A stretch of 64,000 nt of DNA from positions 21,915-85,914 of the forward strand of contig JAWUVO010000087.1 of NCBI GenBank assembly GCA_034112325.1, in the 5' to 3' direction. Each line of letters begins with the position of its first letter. The stretch's first letter is position 1. The notes below the pieces were generated by a model, which worked only from the letters and a program-made list of their open reading frames with translations, ran no database searches and had not been told where the DNA came from. The stretch is from Bermanella sp034112325. Its GTDB lineage: Bacteria > Pseudomonadota > Gammaproteobacteria > Pseudomonadales > Oceanobacteraceae. This document shows, in pieces, positions 16,532 to 26,564 of the stretch. The translations under genes were made by a program, and so were the position numbers.

Positions 16532-19228
16532 ATGAATCAATACAAAACTGGCCAACGTTACATTAGCTTAGCGGAGCCTGAGCTTGGCCTAGGTATGGTA
16601 AGTCAGCTAGAAGGTCGAAAAGTAACCATCGATTACCCCCTTACCGAAGACGCGCGCCTGTACTCTACCGACTCTGCCTCTTTGATTCGTTGTAAATTCA
16701 GTATTGGGGATGTTATTCATACCCTCGCAGGGGATGCCTTTCAGATAGCAGACATTGAAGACTCAGATGACATTATCATATATGTATCCAACCAAGATAA
16801 AATACTCTCAGAATCTGACATAGCTCCAGACGAAGGTAAAGTCTCTGCGCTTGATCGCTTAAAAGCTGGACAGATTGGCAGTACTAAGTGGTTTAACTTG
16901 TACCGTAAATTAACCTCCGCTTACACCGAATTTCAGGGTTCAAAAAGCTATGGCTTTGTAGGACCTAAGATCAATATTATCCCTCATCAATTTGATGTTG
17001 CTCAGCAGATTTTGAACATGCCGCTTCCGCGCGCACTTCTCGCTGATGAAGTTGGCCTAGGTAAAACAATCGAAGCAGGATTGGTAATTCACCAGCTTAT
17101 TGCTAGCGGACGTGCTCAGCGAATTTTAATTTGCACACCGGCATCGCTAGTCAATCAGTGGCTTGTTGAAATGAAGCGAAAGTTTAATCTAGACTGCACA
17201 TTGGTTGATGACGAATTTTGCGCCGAAGCTCAAGGTGAAAATCCATTTAATCAGATTCAAGTAGCACTGTGTAATTTTGACTGGCTAGCAAGCAGCGAAT
17301 ACTTGGATAAAGCCAGAGAAACAAACTGGGATATGATGGTGATTGATGAAAGCCACCGATTACAGTTTGAGTCTAAGGCGTATAAAACAGCGCTACAACT
17401 TTCTAAGATTAGTTCAGGCGTACTGCTATTGACCGCTACACCAGAGCAGCTGGGCATTGAAAGCCACTTTGCTCGATTGCACTTACTGGACCCGTTAAGA
17501 TTCCCAGAACTGGATCAGTTTTTGGCCGAAGAGCAGCAGTACGGTCTAATTAGTAACCTTGTAGACATTGTTGAATCTGAAGGCTTAGCCGCTTGCCTGC
17601 CTGAGCTAGAGAAATTAAACGACGATAAGTTATTGCTATTAGCAGAAGATACTATCGAGAATAATCTTGATGAGTCGAAATTTGTAGACTGGATGGCCGA
17701 CCGTTACGGTACAGGCCGAATGGTTTACAGAAACACTAGGCGCTCTATTCCTGGATTTCCTATTAGGCATACCGAATTTTATCACCTTAAAGAACTAAGT
17801 AACCTAGAGTGGGTTGTCGATTGGGTTGCGCAGCAAGGTGAAAATAAAATTCTAGTGATTTGTAAAACGGCTGATTTAGCTCATGAGATTTCAACCCAAA
17901 TTCAAAATATTACAGGCATTCCTACTGGTGCATTTCATGAGCACTACTCGTTAGTCGAACGTGATCAGATTGCCGCTCAATTTTCTGTTGATGATGGATT
18001 ACAAATATTGGTGTGCAGTGAAATTGGCGGCGAAGGCCGAAATTTCCAACATGCTCAGCATTTAGTTTTATTTGATTTACCAGAACACCCAGATCTTGTG
18101 GATCAGCGTATTGGTAGGCTTGATAGGATTGGCCAAGGAAGTGATATTTATGTACACATCCCGGTTCAGTCAAAATCTGCAGAAGCTCGATTAGCCGCCC
18201 TATTTCATCATGGTTTTGATATGTTTTCACAGCCAAACCCTGCAGCTTCACCTATTTTTGAAGCATACAATTATGAAATAGATGACATGTTAGAAACTGG
18301 CGTGAACGCTGAAGCCGTTATAAGACAGTGCCAGCAAGCCAGTATGCAGCTACTTGAAGAGATCGAAGAAGGTCGCGACAAACTACTGGAGCAACACTCA
18401 TTCTCTAAAGAGCGAGTGGCCCCACTGCTAGATACTATTAACAAAACAGACGCTAATAGCTATGAGCTTGAATCGCTTATCATGAATATTTTTGACAATA
18501 GCTATATTGAAAGTGAGCGCACCTCTAATAATAATTTTATTATTAGCCCACAAGAGAACTGCCCATTTACATTCATAAACAGCATAAGAGAAGACCGCTG
18601 CACTATCACATTTAACCGTGAGCAAGCTTCAGTGCGTGAAGAACTAGAATTTGTTTCTTGGGACCACCCTTGGATCAAAGGGATGATTGACGATCTTGAG
18701 GCATCGGGAAATGCATTTACTTCCTGCTCTATGTTTAACGATCCAAGCCTTAAAAATGGGCAGATACTGGTGGAGTCATTTTTTCAAGTTAAAGCTGAAG
18801 GCCCAGGACGTTTAGAGCTTAATCGATATCTTGCACCACAAACTCGTCACTATTTAATTAGTGAAGACTTAAAAAGTATGGGCAAGCAACTTGATTTAGA
18901 TGAGATGCGCGAGAATCAAGAACGCATTAAAAAAGATTTGGCCGCTGAAGTAACTCAGTTGAAAATGGGTGAAATTACAAATGCCATTTCACTTGCTGAA
19001 AAACTTGCTGCACACACAACTCAGGATCAAATAAAAAAGGCAGTATCCTCTTTAACTGAAGCAAGTAAGCAAGAGCTGGCTAGATACAAGTCTTTAGAAA
19101 TAACGCCTGGAAGTTATCAGTCTGAGGTTGACGAGCTAACTTCTAAAGCCAAAGAATCGATTGTGCTGCTCAACAATGCTAAACCTAAGTTAATGGGTTT
19201 ATGTATTTGGGTTAACTTTAAAAAATAA
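16532..19228 (+). CDS. rapA: RNA polymerase-associated helicase RapA
   Basis: RapA (HepA) is a Swi2/Snf2 ATPase that binds core RNA polymerase and helps recycle it. The N-terminal Tudor-like part (about 1-110) is followed by Walker A LADEVGLGKT with K178, and a DESH box at 272-275 replaces the more common DEAH. The C-terminal helicase half has CSEIGGEGRNFQHAQHLVLFDLP and DQRIGRLDRIGQ, the Snf2 motifs V and VI. The 898 residues are about 70 shorter than the E. coli protein, mostly in the C-terminal region. It is monocistronic, ended by a strong terminator. Confidence 0.95.
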   Translation: MNQYKTGQRYISLAEPELGLGMVSQLEGRKVTIDYPLTEDARLYSTDSASLIRCKFSIGDVIHTLAGDAFQIADIEDSDDIIIYVSNQDKILSESDIAPDEGKVSALDRLKAGQIGSTKWFNLYRKLTSAYTEFQGSKSYGFVGPKINIIPHQFDVAQQILNMPLPRALLADEVGLGKTIEAGLVIHQLIASGRAQRILICTPASLVNQWLVEMKRKFNLDCTLVDDEFCAEAQGENPFNQIQVALCNFDWLASSEYLDKARETNWDMMVIDESHRLQFESKAYKTALQLSKISSGVLLLTATPEQLGIESHFARLHLLDPLRFPELDQFLAEEQQYGLISNLVDIVESEGLAACLPELEKLNDDKLLLLAEDTIENNLDESKFVDWMADRYGTGRMVYRNTRRSIPGFPIRHTEFYHLKELSNLEWVVDWVAQQGENKILVICKTADLAHEISTQIQNITGIPTGAFHEHYSLVERDQIAAQFSVDDGLQILVCSEIGGEGRNFQHAQHLVLFDLPEHPDLVDQRIGRLDRIGQGSDIYVHIPVQSKSAEARLAALFHHGFDMFSQPNPAASPIFEAYNYEIDDMLETGVNAEAVIRQCQQASMQLLEEIEEGRDKLLEQHSFSKERVAPLLDTINKTDANSYELESLIMNIFDNSYIESERTSNNNFIISPQENCPFTFINSIREDRCTITFNREQASVREELEFVSWDHPWIKGMIDDLEASGNAFTSCSMFNDPSLKNGQILVESFFQVKAEGPGRLELNRYLAPQTRHYLISEDLKSMGKQLDLDEMRENQERIKKDLAAEVTQLKMGEITNAISLAEKLAAHTTQDQIKKAVSSLTEASKQELARYKSLEITPGSYQSEVDELTSKAKESIVLLNNAKPKLMGLCIWVNFKK

Positions 19229-19271
19229 CTCTTCAGCAACATATTCAATTAAGATTTAGTTAATTGTTACG

Positions 19272-19307
19272 CATAAAAAAACGGAGCTCATGCTCCGTTT
19301 TTTTATG
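19272..19307. terminator. Bidirectional terminator between rapA and rraA
   Basis: CATAAAAAAACGGAGC, TCAT loop, then the exact reverse complement. Both flanks carry long A/T tracts, so it can end both converging genes. Confidence 0.9.
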
Positions 19308-19323
19308 TGTTATAAATTAATAT

Positions 19324-19812
19324 TTATGTAGGCATTGTTAACGCTTTTTTAGAAACAATCACGCCATTATTATCCGCATAGATAAAGTCACCTGGATTGA
19401 TTTGTACACCAGCAAACTTTACAGGTACGTTAATTTCGCCAATGCCTTTTTTCTCAGTTTTTCTTGGGTGAACCGCTAGTGCTTGAACGCCTAGATCAGT
19501 TTCCATAATTACATCGATATCGCGAATACAGCCAAATATAACAAAGCCTTCCCAACCGTTTTTGGCTGCTTTTTCTGCCAGCATATCGCCAAGCAAAGCA
19601 TTACGCATAGAGCCGCCGCCATCAACTACCATGACCTTTCCGGCACCAGGTTTATCCACATTTTCTTTTACTAGAGAGTTATCTTCATGACATTTAATAG
19701 TCACAACTTCGCCGCCAAATGATTCTTTGCCACCATAATTATTGAATATAGGATCTAGAACCTCTACCTCTGGATATTCATCACAAAGATCTGGAGTTAT
19801 GTAGTTAGTCAT
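19324..19812 (-). CDS. rraA: RraA family protein (RNase E regulator / HMG aldolase fold)
   Basis: The 162-residue protein has the RraA fold. In E. coli RraA binds RNase E and lowers its activity; related proteins are 4-hydroxy-4-methyl-2-oxoglutarate aldolases. The G-D-X20-R-D motif of the aldolases is intact (GDMLAEKAAKNG through CIRDID), so catalysis as well as RNase E binding is possible. PGDFIYADNNGVIVSKK is the typical C-terminal segment. Its start overlaps the preceding hydrolase gene by 8 bp. Confidence 0.9.
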   Translation of the reverse strand: MTNYITPDLCDEYPEVEVLDPIFNNYGGKESFGGEVVTIKCHEDNSLVKENVDKPGAGKVMVVDGGGSMRNALLGDMLAEKAAKNGWEGFVIFGCIRDIDVIMETDLGVQALAVHPRKTEKKGIGEINVPVKFAGVQINPGDFIYADNNGVIVSKKALTMPT

Positions 19813-20770
19813 GTTGATTGTTTCCTTTTAAAGATTGAATCCAGTGAATTATTTTTGGCCAAACGTCGGCTTCTGCATGCTTACCAATAACCATATCCAC
19901 ATGGCCAAAATTATGGCTCATACCATTTTTTTTGCTTAGCTCATAAAATTCAGCATCATCATCTATGGCGATCGCCAACTTTTTACAATGCCTAGCTGGA
20001 TCACCTGTATCGCGATAACCAGCAAAAGCTAAAACGGGAATATTTATGTCTTTTAATTTTTGCCAATACTTAACACCAGATCGACTTTTCCAACCATAGA
20101 ACCATCCGGCTTGTCTTACAAACTCCTTGGCTAGTCCAAGTGGCTCATGCTCAGGCCCTAAACTTGATTTTATAATAGGCTTTTTGATCGCCAAAATAAT
20201 TCTTGTAATCAGTCTAACGAACGGAATTCTCAATAGCACTGGAAATCTAGAAACTTGCGAGCCTATGAGGATTAACCCAAGGTTATCCTCAACCGCTAAA
20301 TGACCTCCAGCAATTGACGTCGCAATAGTAACGCCACCCAAGGAGTGCCCTAGCCATATAGGCTTTTGCTTGGTTTGCTCGGTAACAAAAGCTTGTGCGG
20401 CGGGTAAATCAAATTCGGCGTACGCTTCAACGTTATTAAGCTTGTATTGATCGTTCTGAGGGCTATCGCCATGCCCTCTTAGCTCTAACATCCAAGGGTC
20501 TAAGTTGTGCTCTAATAAATGCCTTGCTAAGCCTTTTCCTTTTGATGAAAACCAAAAGCCGCGATTAGTAAAACTGCCGTGAACAAGTATCACGGGCTGA
20601 CCTTTTCGTTCAGTGTTGGACTTGTAATAACCAAGTCGCGTTAGGGCAAACTGGACCGTTTTATCACTTGTGCGGTTTGGCTTTAATAAGTAAGTGTCTT
20701 CAATGAATTCATCTGCGACAACTTCGGCTCTCATGAGTGATACTGGAAATAATTCACTACTACTTTTCAT
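19805..20770 (-). CDS. Alpha/beta hydrolase (putative esterase)
   Basis: The 321-residue protein has the alpha/beta hydrolase layout: VILVHGSFTNRGFW (oxyanion region, about 60-73), the nucleophile elbow GHSLGG with S143, a candidate acid at D254 or D257 (GYRDTGDPARHC), and H290 in FGHVDMVIG. No signal peptide is evident, so it is probably cytosolic. A possible later start is M13. The substrate is unknown; the position between ppsA and rraA is like that of a Pseudomonas esterase gene I recall. It is 10 bp after ppsA, so the three are probably one transcript. Confidence 0.85.
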   Translation of the reverse strand: MKSSSELFPVSLMRAEVVADEFIEDTYLLKPNRTSDKTVQFALTRLGYYKSNTERKGQPVILVHGSFTNRGFWFSSKGKGLARHLLEHNLDPWMLELRGHGDSPQNDQYKLNNVEAYAEFDLPAAQAFVTEQTKQKPIWLGHSLGGVTIATSIAGGHLAVEDNLGLILIGSQVSRFPVLLRIPFVRLITRIILAIKKPIIKSSLGPEHEPLGLAKEFVRQAGWFYGWKSRSGVKYWQKLKDINIPVLAFAGYRDTGDPARHCKKLAIAIDDDAEFYELSKKNGMSHNFGHVDMVIGKHAEADVWPKIIHWIQSLKGNNQHD

Positions 20771-20780
20771 ACGCTCACTT

Positions 20781-23156
20781 TTATTGAGATTTATCGGCTA
20801 AATAAAACCATGTGTCCAGAACAGAGTCTGGATTTAAAGATATGGTTTCTACGCCTTCACTAACAATCCATTGTGCAAAATCTGGGTGATCACTTGGACC
20901 TTGACCACATATACCAATATATTTATTTTGTTTTTTACAGGCTGTAATCGCCATATGCAACAAAATTTTAATCGCTTCATTTCGCTCGTCAAATAAATGT
21001 GCAATTACTCCTGAATCCCTATCAAGCCCCAGCGTCAATTGGGTTAGATCGTTTGACCCAATTGAGAAGCCGTCAAAATACTCAAGAAACTTATCAGCTA
21101 GTAAAGCGTTTGCTGGTAACTCGCACATCATGATAATACGCAGCCCGTTCTCACCTCTTTTTAAGCCATTCTCACCAAGTAATTCTACTACTTGTTTAGC
21201 CTCGCCTAAGGTGCGAACAAAAGGCACCATGAGCTCAATATTGGTGAACCCCATTTCATTTCGAACTCTTTTTATGGCGCGACACTCAAGCTCAAAACAA
21301 TCACGGAATGACTTACTTATATAGCGAGCAGCACCACGGAAACCTAGCATTGGGTTTTCTTCAGTGGGCTCATAAAGCCGACCACCAATTAGGTTGGCGT
21401 ATTCATTGGACTTAAAATCTGAAAGCCTAACGATTACTTTCTTAGGTGCAAAAGCAGCGGCTAAAGTACTAATACCCTCGGCAAGTTTGTCCACATAAAA
21501 ATCTACCGCTGAAGGGTAGCCCGATATACGTCTTTTAACCGTAGAAGAAACTTCGGGCGGAAGATCGTCAAAGTTAATAATAGCCTTTGGATGTATACCA
21601 ATCATTCTGTTAATAATGAATTCTAATCTAGCCAGTCCAACTCCTGAATTAGGCAGAGATTGAAAGTCAAAGGCACGATCTGGATTACCAATGTTCATCA
21701 TAATATCCACAGGAATCTTTGGCATATTTCCCACAGAACTAGTTTTATGCTCAAAATTTAGTGCGCCATCATATATAAAACCAGTGTCACCTTCGGCACA
21801 AGAAACCGTAACATGCTGGCCTTCAGTTAAAACTCGCGTAGCGTCTGCACAACCTACCACTGCAGGTATACCTAACTCTCTAGCTATAATGGCAGCATGA
21901 CAGGTACGCCCTCCTCTATTTGTCACAATAGCGCTGGCTTTTTTCATTATTGGCTCCCAGTCGGGATCCGTCATGTCGGCGACCAAGATATCACCTTCGT
22001 TTATATCTGACATATTTGACGAGTGACTCAGTATTTTAACTGGCCCCTTGCCTATGCGATGCCCAACTGAACGGCCTTCACATAAAACTTGCCCGGTCTC
22101 GTTTAATATATATCGCTCTAGAACACTTCTTTTGAGATTAGATTTAACAGTTTCTGGTCGGGCTTGTACCACATAAATTTCTCCAGAAACGCCGTCTATT
22201 GCCCATTCGATATCCATTGCTTTTTTATAATGGTCTTCAATTTTCAATGCTATTACGGCTAGCTGCTGGACTTGATTATCGTCAATACTAAAGGTTAGAC
22301 GCTCTGCGCGGTCAACGCGCAAAGTAGTCACACTTTCATCGGTATCAGGATCTTCGCTGTAGGTCATTTTGACAGTTTTAGCGCCAAGATTTTTACGCAA
22401 TATTGCAGGCTTACCCGCTCTTAACAGTGGCTTGTAAACATAGAACTCATCAGGGTTTACCGCCCCTTGTACAATAGTTTCACCCAAGCCAAATGCACTG
22501 GTGATAAACACGACCTGATCAAAGCCAGATTCTGTATCAATGGTAAACATAACTCCTGACTGGGCAAGGTCGCTGCGTACCATCTGCTGAATACCAACAG
22601 AGAGCAAAGCACCTTCATGGGAGAACCCCTGGTGAACACGATAACTTATAGCGCGCTCATTATATAAGGAAGCATAAACATGTTTGATGGCATCTAATGT
22701 TTCGCTTTCACCTTTTATATTAAGCAAGCTTTCTTGCTGGCCAGCAAAAGAGGCATCTACTAGATCTTCGGTTGTGGCCGATGATCGAATGGCGAGCGAC
22801 ATTTCGGGGTCTTCTTTGTATAAAGTTTTTAATGCAGATTTAATTTGTTCGACAATTACAGCAGGAATTTGACCGGCTACAACCAAAGCTTTAATTGTAT
22901 TTGAGGCCTCTGCAAGATCGTCAAGGTTATCTGAATTTAAATCCGCAAGTATGCTGGCTATTTTTCGCTCAATTTTATTCTCTGCTAAAAATAACTTAAA
23001 GGCAGCTGTAGTAAGCGCAAAACCTTTAGGTACCTTTACGCCACTCTTGGATAGATTGCTAATCATCTCACCAAGTGAAGCATTTTTGCCGCCAACTTCA
23101 TTAATGTCTGACATTGCAAGACTATCAAACCAACTAATGTAATTACTCAAAGTCAT
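20781..23156 (-). CDS. ppsA: Phosphoenolpyruvate synthase PpsA
   Basis: PpsA converts pyruvate and ATP to PEP, AMP and phosphate for gluconeogenesis. The N-terminal ATP-grasp domain starts at NEVGGKNASLGEM and includes SLAIRSSATTEDLVDASFAGQQES. The phosphohistidine swivelling domain has GGRTCHAAIIARELGIPAVVG. The C-terminal PEP barrel ends with IGICGQGPSDHPDFA, whose cysteine is catalytic. I use the ATG at 23156; a TTG two codons on is better spaced from the GGAG and is a real alternative. The opposite-strand neighbour is its regulator ppsR. Confidence 0.96.
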   Translation of the reverse strand: MTLSNYISWFDSLAMSDINEVGGKNASLGEMISNLSKSGVKVPKGFALTTAAFKLFLAENKIERKIASILADLNSDNLDDLAEASNTIKALVVAGQIPAVIVEQIKSALKTLYKEDPEMSLAIRSSATTEDLVDASFAGQQESLLNIKGESETLDAIKHVYASLYNERAISYRVHQGFSHEGALLSVGIQQMVRSDLAQSGVMFTIDTESGFDQVVFITSAFGLGETIVQGAVNPDEFYVYKPLLRAGKPAILRKNLGAKTVKMTYSEDPDTDESVTTLRVDRAERLTFSIDDNQVQQLAVIALKIEDHYKKAMDIEWAIDGVSGEIYVVQARPETVKSNLKRSVLERYILNETGQVLCEGRSVGHRIGKGPVKILSHSSNMSDINEGDILVADMTDPDWEPIMKKASAIVTNRGGRTCHAAIIARELGIPAVVGCADATRVLTEGQHVTVSCAEGDTGFIYDGALNFEHKTSSVGNMPKIPVDIMMNIGNPDRAFDFQSLPNSGVGLARLEFIINRMIGIHPKAIINFDDLPPEVSSTVKRRISGYPSAVDFYVDKLAEGISTLAAAFAPKKVIVRLSDFKSNEYANLIGGRLYEPTEENPMLGFRGAARYISKSFRDCFELECRAIKRVRNEMGFTNIELMVPFVRTLGEAKQVVELLGENGLKRGENGLRIIMMCELPANALLADKFLEYFDGFSIGSNDLTQLTLGLDRDSGVIAHLFDERNEAIKILLHMAITACKKQNKYIGICGQGPSDHPDFAQWIVSEGVETISLNPDSVLDTWFYLADKSQ

Positions 23157-23232
23157 CTCCAAATGAACAAAATCCGCCAATAGGTTATATTACTCTAATT
23201 CTAGTTTGTTATCGAAAGGTTGTTAGTTAAAT

Positions 23233-24048
23233 ATGAAGCGTAGAGCATTCTTTATTTCAGATGGTACTGGTATTACAGCAGAGACCTTAGGCCATAGCTT
23301 ACTTGCTCAGTTTGAGAGTATAGAATTTGAACAAGTTACACTGCCCTATGTTGATACGACTGAAAAAGCGGCGGAAGTGGTTACAAGGTTAAATAAGATA
23401 GAAGCCAAAACTGGACATAAGCCTATTGTATTTGACACCATTGTAAATCAAGAAATTAGGGATGTAATTTCACGGGCAAATGCTTTTAAGGTAGATATAT
23501 TTGCAACTTTTTTATCCCCACTAGAAACAGAGCTAAATATGGCTTCAAGTTATACGGTAGGTAAATCACACGCCGGGGGTAATGATGCAGGCTATATGTC
23601 GAGAATAGATGCAGTAAACTTTGCACTAGATAATGACGACGGATCTAAAATTAAGCATTATGATAAAGCTGACATTATTCTTGTGGGTGTATCTAGGTCA
23701 GGAAAAACACCCACGTGTTTATATCTTGCACTGCAATTTGGCATTAAGGCCGCCAACTACCCATTAACCGAAGAAGACCTGCAGAACTTCTCTTTGCCGG
23801 ATGTATTAAAACCACACAAGCATAAGATTTTTGGTTTGACTATCGACCCAGAAAGGTTGGCTGCCATTCGAAATGAGAGGAAAGCTAACAGCCGCTATGC
23901 TTCACTAGCTCAGTGTTATTATGAAACAGAAGAGGTTGAGCACTTATATCAGCAGGAGCAAATATCGTTTTTAAGCACCACTGATTTATCGGTAGAAGAA
24001 ATCTCTACAAAAATCATGCAAAAAGCAAAAATTAAAAGAAAGGTATAA
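23233..24048 (+). CDS. ppsR: PEP synthase regulatory protein PpsR
   Basis: PpsR is the bifunctional kinase/pyrophosphorylase (DUF299) that switches PpsA off by ADP-dependent phosphorylation and on again by phosphate. Residues 1-20 begin MKRRAFFISDGTGITAETLG, the family opening, and the P-loop GVSRSGKT is at 152-159. FGLTIDPERLAAIRNERK follows, as expected. The 271-residue length is normal. It is divergent from ppsA with a 76-bp gap, a common arrangement for this pair. Confidence 0.96.
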   Translation: MKRRAFFISDGTGITAETLGHSLLAQFESIEFEQVTLPYVDTTEKAAEVVTRLNKIEAKTGHKPIVFDTIVNQEIRDVISRANAFKVDIFATFLSPLETELNMASSYTVGKSHAGGNDAGYMSRIDAVNFALDNDDGSKIKHYDKADIILVGVSRSGKTPTCLYLALQFGIKAANYPLTEEDLQNFSLPDVLKPHKHKIFGLTIDPERLAAIRNERKANSRYASLAQCYYETEEVEHLYQQEQISFLSTTDLSVEEISTKIMQKAKIKRKV

Positions 24049-24069
24049 TGTTGATGCCTAAGCTAATAG

Positions 24070-24963
24070 CTAAGGACTAATTAGTATTTTGCCTAAATTA
24101 CCCACGGTGACGTTTTGGTCACCGGTTTCAACAACACCCGAGAGCGGGCTAGGCTGAAGCAGTAAGTAGAGTGCATCAGCAGGCACGTTGACACTGCCCG
24201 ATATATTCCCATAAGAAGACCAGCTCTCTGGTGTTAGCTCAGAAAAGGCATCTACAATCTGCTCCCCACCTATGTATGACTTATTTAAGAATGTAATAGC
24301 AGGTAACGAGATTTTACCACTGGTAATGAATGCCTTAAGTGACAATTTCTTTAAGGGGGTATCTAATTCCACAAGAATATAATCTGAATTAGATTCTTCA
24401 TTTAATATGTAACGATCCTCAAGTCGTATAACCGTTGAAATAATGTCCGACAGAAATATTTCTTTTGCTTCCCGAAAAATCCTAAGATCTCTGGTGTACT
24501 CAAAAGATGAATTAATGGATGACAGAACTTTAGATTTCTCAGTATCAGACACTAAATCCAACTCTTGAATCATTTGCTGGCCATCTTGGTTCCAGCTAAA
24601 AAGCTTCTTACCCCTAAGTTTATTATCTACCTCGGTAGCCGGAGTGAAATCTGCGGTATCAATAGCCATATTGATTGGCATGGCTTTGTATTTGGGTATG
24701 CTTTTGATGGCTGGCGCAACTTCATCTGGCGCGTTAGCTAACTGACTCAATGGCTTGTTTTGCTTGCTGGCCTCAGTTTTCTCTTCAGTAGGTGGAGCGG
24801 AAGGATTTTGAGGTTTAGATTTCCGTTGCTCGGTCCGCAATTGCCCCCTCTCATCTACCCAGGTATAAAACTCGCCATTTTGGTTTTGGCTTGAATAATT
24901 AGCACAGGCCACCAGTGAAAAAAGCAATACCGAAAGAGTCAGTCTTATTGAGGCCTTACCCAT
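24070..24963 (-). CDS. Lipoprotein with DUF4124-like segment, FilE-like
   Basis: The 297-residue protein begins with a lipoprotein signal: LLFSLVAC with the lipobox cysteine at C20. Residues about 31-46 (EFYTWVDERGQLRTEQ) resemble the DUF4124 motif found in envelope lipoproteins. A proline/glutamate/lysine-rich linker follows (about 48-95), then a globular part of about 200 residues with no motif I know. It is the last gene of the four-gene cluster and directly abuts the FadL-like gene. In Acinetobacter a similar lipoprotein, FilE, follows a FadL-like barrel; the link is by memory of gene order only. Confidence 0.6.
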   Translation of the reverse strand: MGKASIRLTLSVLLFSLVACANYSSQNQNGEFYTWVDERGQLRTEQRKSKPQNPSAPPTEEKTEASKQNKPLSQLANAPDEVAPAIKSIPKYKAMPINMAIDTADFTPATEVDNKLRGKKLFSWNQDGQQMIQELDLVSDTEKSKVLSSINSSFEYTRDLRIFREAKEIFLSDIISTVIRLEDRYILNEESNSDYILVELDTPLKKLSLKAFITSGKISLPAITFLNKSYIGGEQIVDAFSELTPESWSSYGNISGSVNVPADALYLLLQPSPLSGVVETGDQNVTVGNLGKILISP

Positions 24964-26556
24964 TTAAAACTTAGTCCTAAAGGTAATGCCGGCCGCCGCA
25001 ACGGTTAGCTTGGTTTTTACATCTATTCCCGGGTATGGGTTGGCCACTAAGCATGTTAAGCAATCTGTATTTAACGCTTCACTTTCCCCCGCAGGAATAT
25101 CCTCTTCGCTTTTCATGAATGAAAAAGAAACATCCACTACTGTATCAAGATCCCATCGATAACCAAAACCTATACCATATAGTGGAGCAAACCCCAGTGG
25201 CGCCATAATATTACGTTTATTATCAGGTATCGAAGTTTGCCGAGGCTCATAACCTAATCTAAATTTTAGGCGAGAACTTAATGTATATTCCATACCAAAG
25301 CCATAACTCCAAACACTTTTATAATTCATAAATTGTCGAAGTGTCGTAGGTGTCACTTCTGTGGGAGCTAGTATTTTTGCAGCATTCAAAAAATCTAACT
25401 GGCGATCAAATTGAAACAAAAAACTGTCCCACTCATCATAGTCGGTCCAACCAGCATCAACATTAAATTGTATTTTATCAAACAGTTTTAATTTTATACC
25501 TGTTTGAAAATGCTGTGGGTAAGTAAACTCGGTAGAAACATAACCAGTTTCTCTACTAACCCCAGTAGGCAATTGAAACATCGCGCTTATTATTGCGCCA
25601 AATAAAGACCCCCTGAAGCCACTGAAAAAACCAGAAAAGTTTCTCGAATAGTCCATAGTGAACTCACCTGTCAAAGTGCTTTTAGACTCACTCTGATACG
25701 AAGCTCCCCAGGCGAACCAATCTTCAGGCTCCCAAAGTATCCCAAGATTATATGAGGTGGCCATACTAGTATCCAGTGCCATGCTGAGTGTACCAATATC
25801 TTTATAAGGACCTACCAAACCACCGCACAGAGCAATAAATGGCACCAAGGGATCATCACCTTTACCTCCTTCTTCACAGCCAAATGCTTCTTGTAACATT
25901 TCTGCGGCCGCCAACATGATATTTACACCACGCGCATCTTGCTCAATTGCAAGAGCTTGGTGAGAAAGCAAAAAACCGGCTCCAATAGATAGCTCATCAT
26001 TTACTTTGTAACCAAAAGAAGGCGAAAGATAAGTGATTCGCTGCAGTGCAACTTGCTTGGCTTGGTATCTGCCAGGGTTATCGGCACCCTCTTTAACAAA
26101 TCCAGCTACCATGGGTAAATAAGTGGCAGTAGCAAATGTAAATTTTGATCCTGGTGGATTAATTGATACACCAATGCTTGGCACTGTTGCTACGGGCAAA
26201 TGAAGCGGAAATATTCCCACTCCAGGTATATACAAGCCAGGAATTGCTTCGCTTTCTTGACCAATGACAGGGTCATCTTCAAAATTTAATAGCTCATCGT
26301 CGCCGTTATAGCCTTTCTGAAGATTAAAAGTAGCGGAAGATTTTAGTACTACATTCAATATACCAATGCCAACTTGCCTACCCTCTAATCGAGTTAAGCC
26401 CGCAGGGTTATAGTGGATAGACATCAATCCTGGAGGATCGGCAGTCACTGCGTTACCAAGTGATAGCGCCTTAGGGTCTAGTAACATTGACTGCCCTAAT
26501 TGGGCAAAGCTGTTTGCGCTAAGGCATACCAGTAAAATGTAAAAAATTAATCTCAT
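24964..26556 (-). CDS. FadL/OmpP1-type outer-membrane transport protein
   Basis: The 530-residue protein has a signal peptide (cleavage near SANSFA) followed by a FadL-like N-terminus: SLGNAVTADPPGLMSIHYNPAGL, where the NPAG turn is typical of the hatch domain. Alternating hydrophobic strands run to the C-terminal AAGITFRTKF, which ends in phenylalanine as outer-membrane barrels do. FadL proteins admit long-chain fatty acids and other hydrophobic molecules. Two cysteines in NTDCLTCLV near the end are unusual for this family. It sits between two envelope genes of the same operon, so a role beyond fatty-acid uptake is possible. Confidence 0.85.
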   Translation of the reverse strand: MRLIFYILLVCLSANSFAQLGQSMLLDPKALSLGNAVTADPPGLMSIHYNPAGLTRLEGRQVGIGILNVVLKSSATFNLQKGYNGDDELLNFEDDPVIGQESEAIPGLYIPGVGIFPLHLPVATVPSIGVSINPPGSKFTFATATYLPMVAGFVKEGADNPGRYQAKQVALQRITYLSPSFGYKVNDELSIGAGFLLSHQALAIEQDARGVNIMLAAAEMLQEAFGCEEGGKGDDPLVPFIALCGGLVGPYKDIGTLSMALDTSMATSYNLGILWEPEDWFAWGASYQSESKSTLTGEFTMDYSRNFSGFFSGFRGSLFGAIISAMFQLPTGVSRETGYVSTEFTYPQHFQTGIKLKLFDKIQFNVDAGWTDYDEWDSFLFQFDRQLDFLNAAKILAPTEVTPTTLRQFMNYKSVWSYGFGMEYTLSSRLKFRLGYEPRQTSIPDNKRNIMAPLGFAPLYGIGFGYRWDLDTVVDVSFSFMKSEEDIPAGESEALNTDCLTCLVANPYPGIDVKTKLTVAAAGITFRTKF

Positions 26557-26564
26557 GACGGCCC

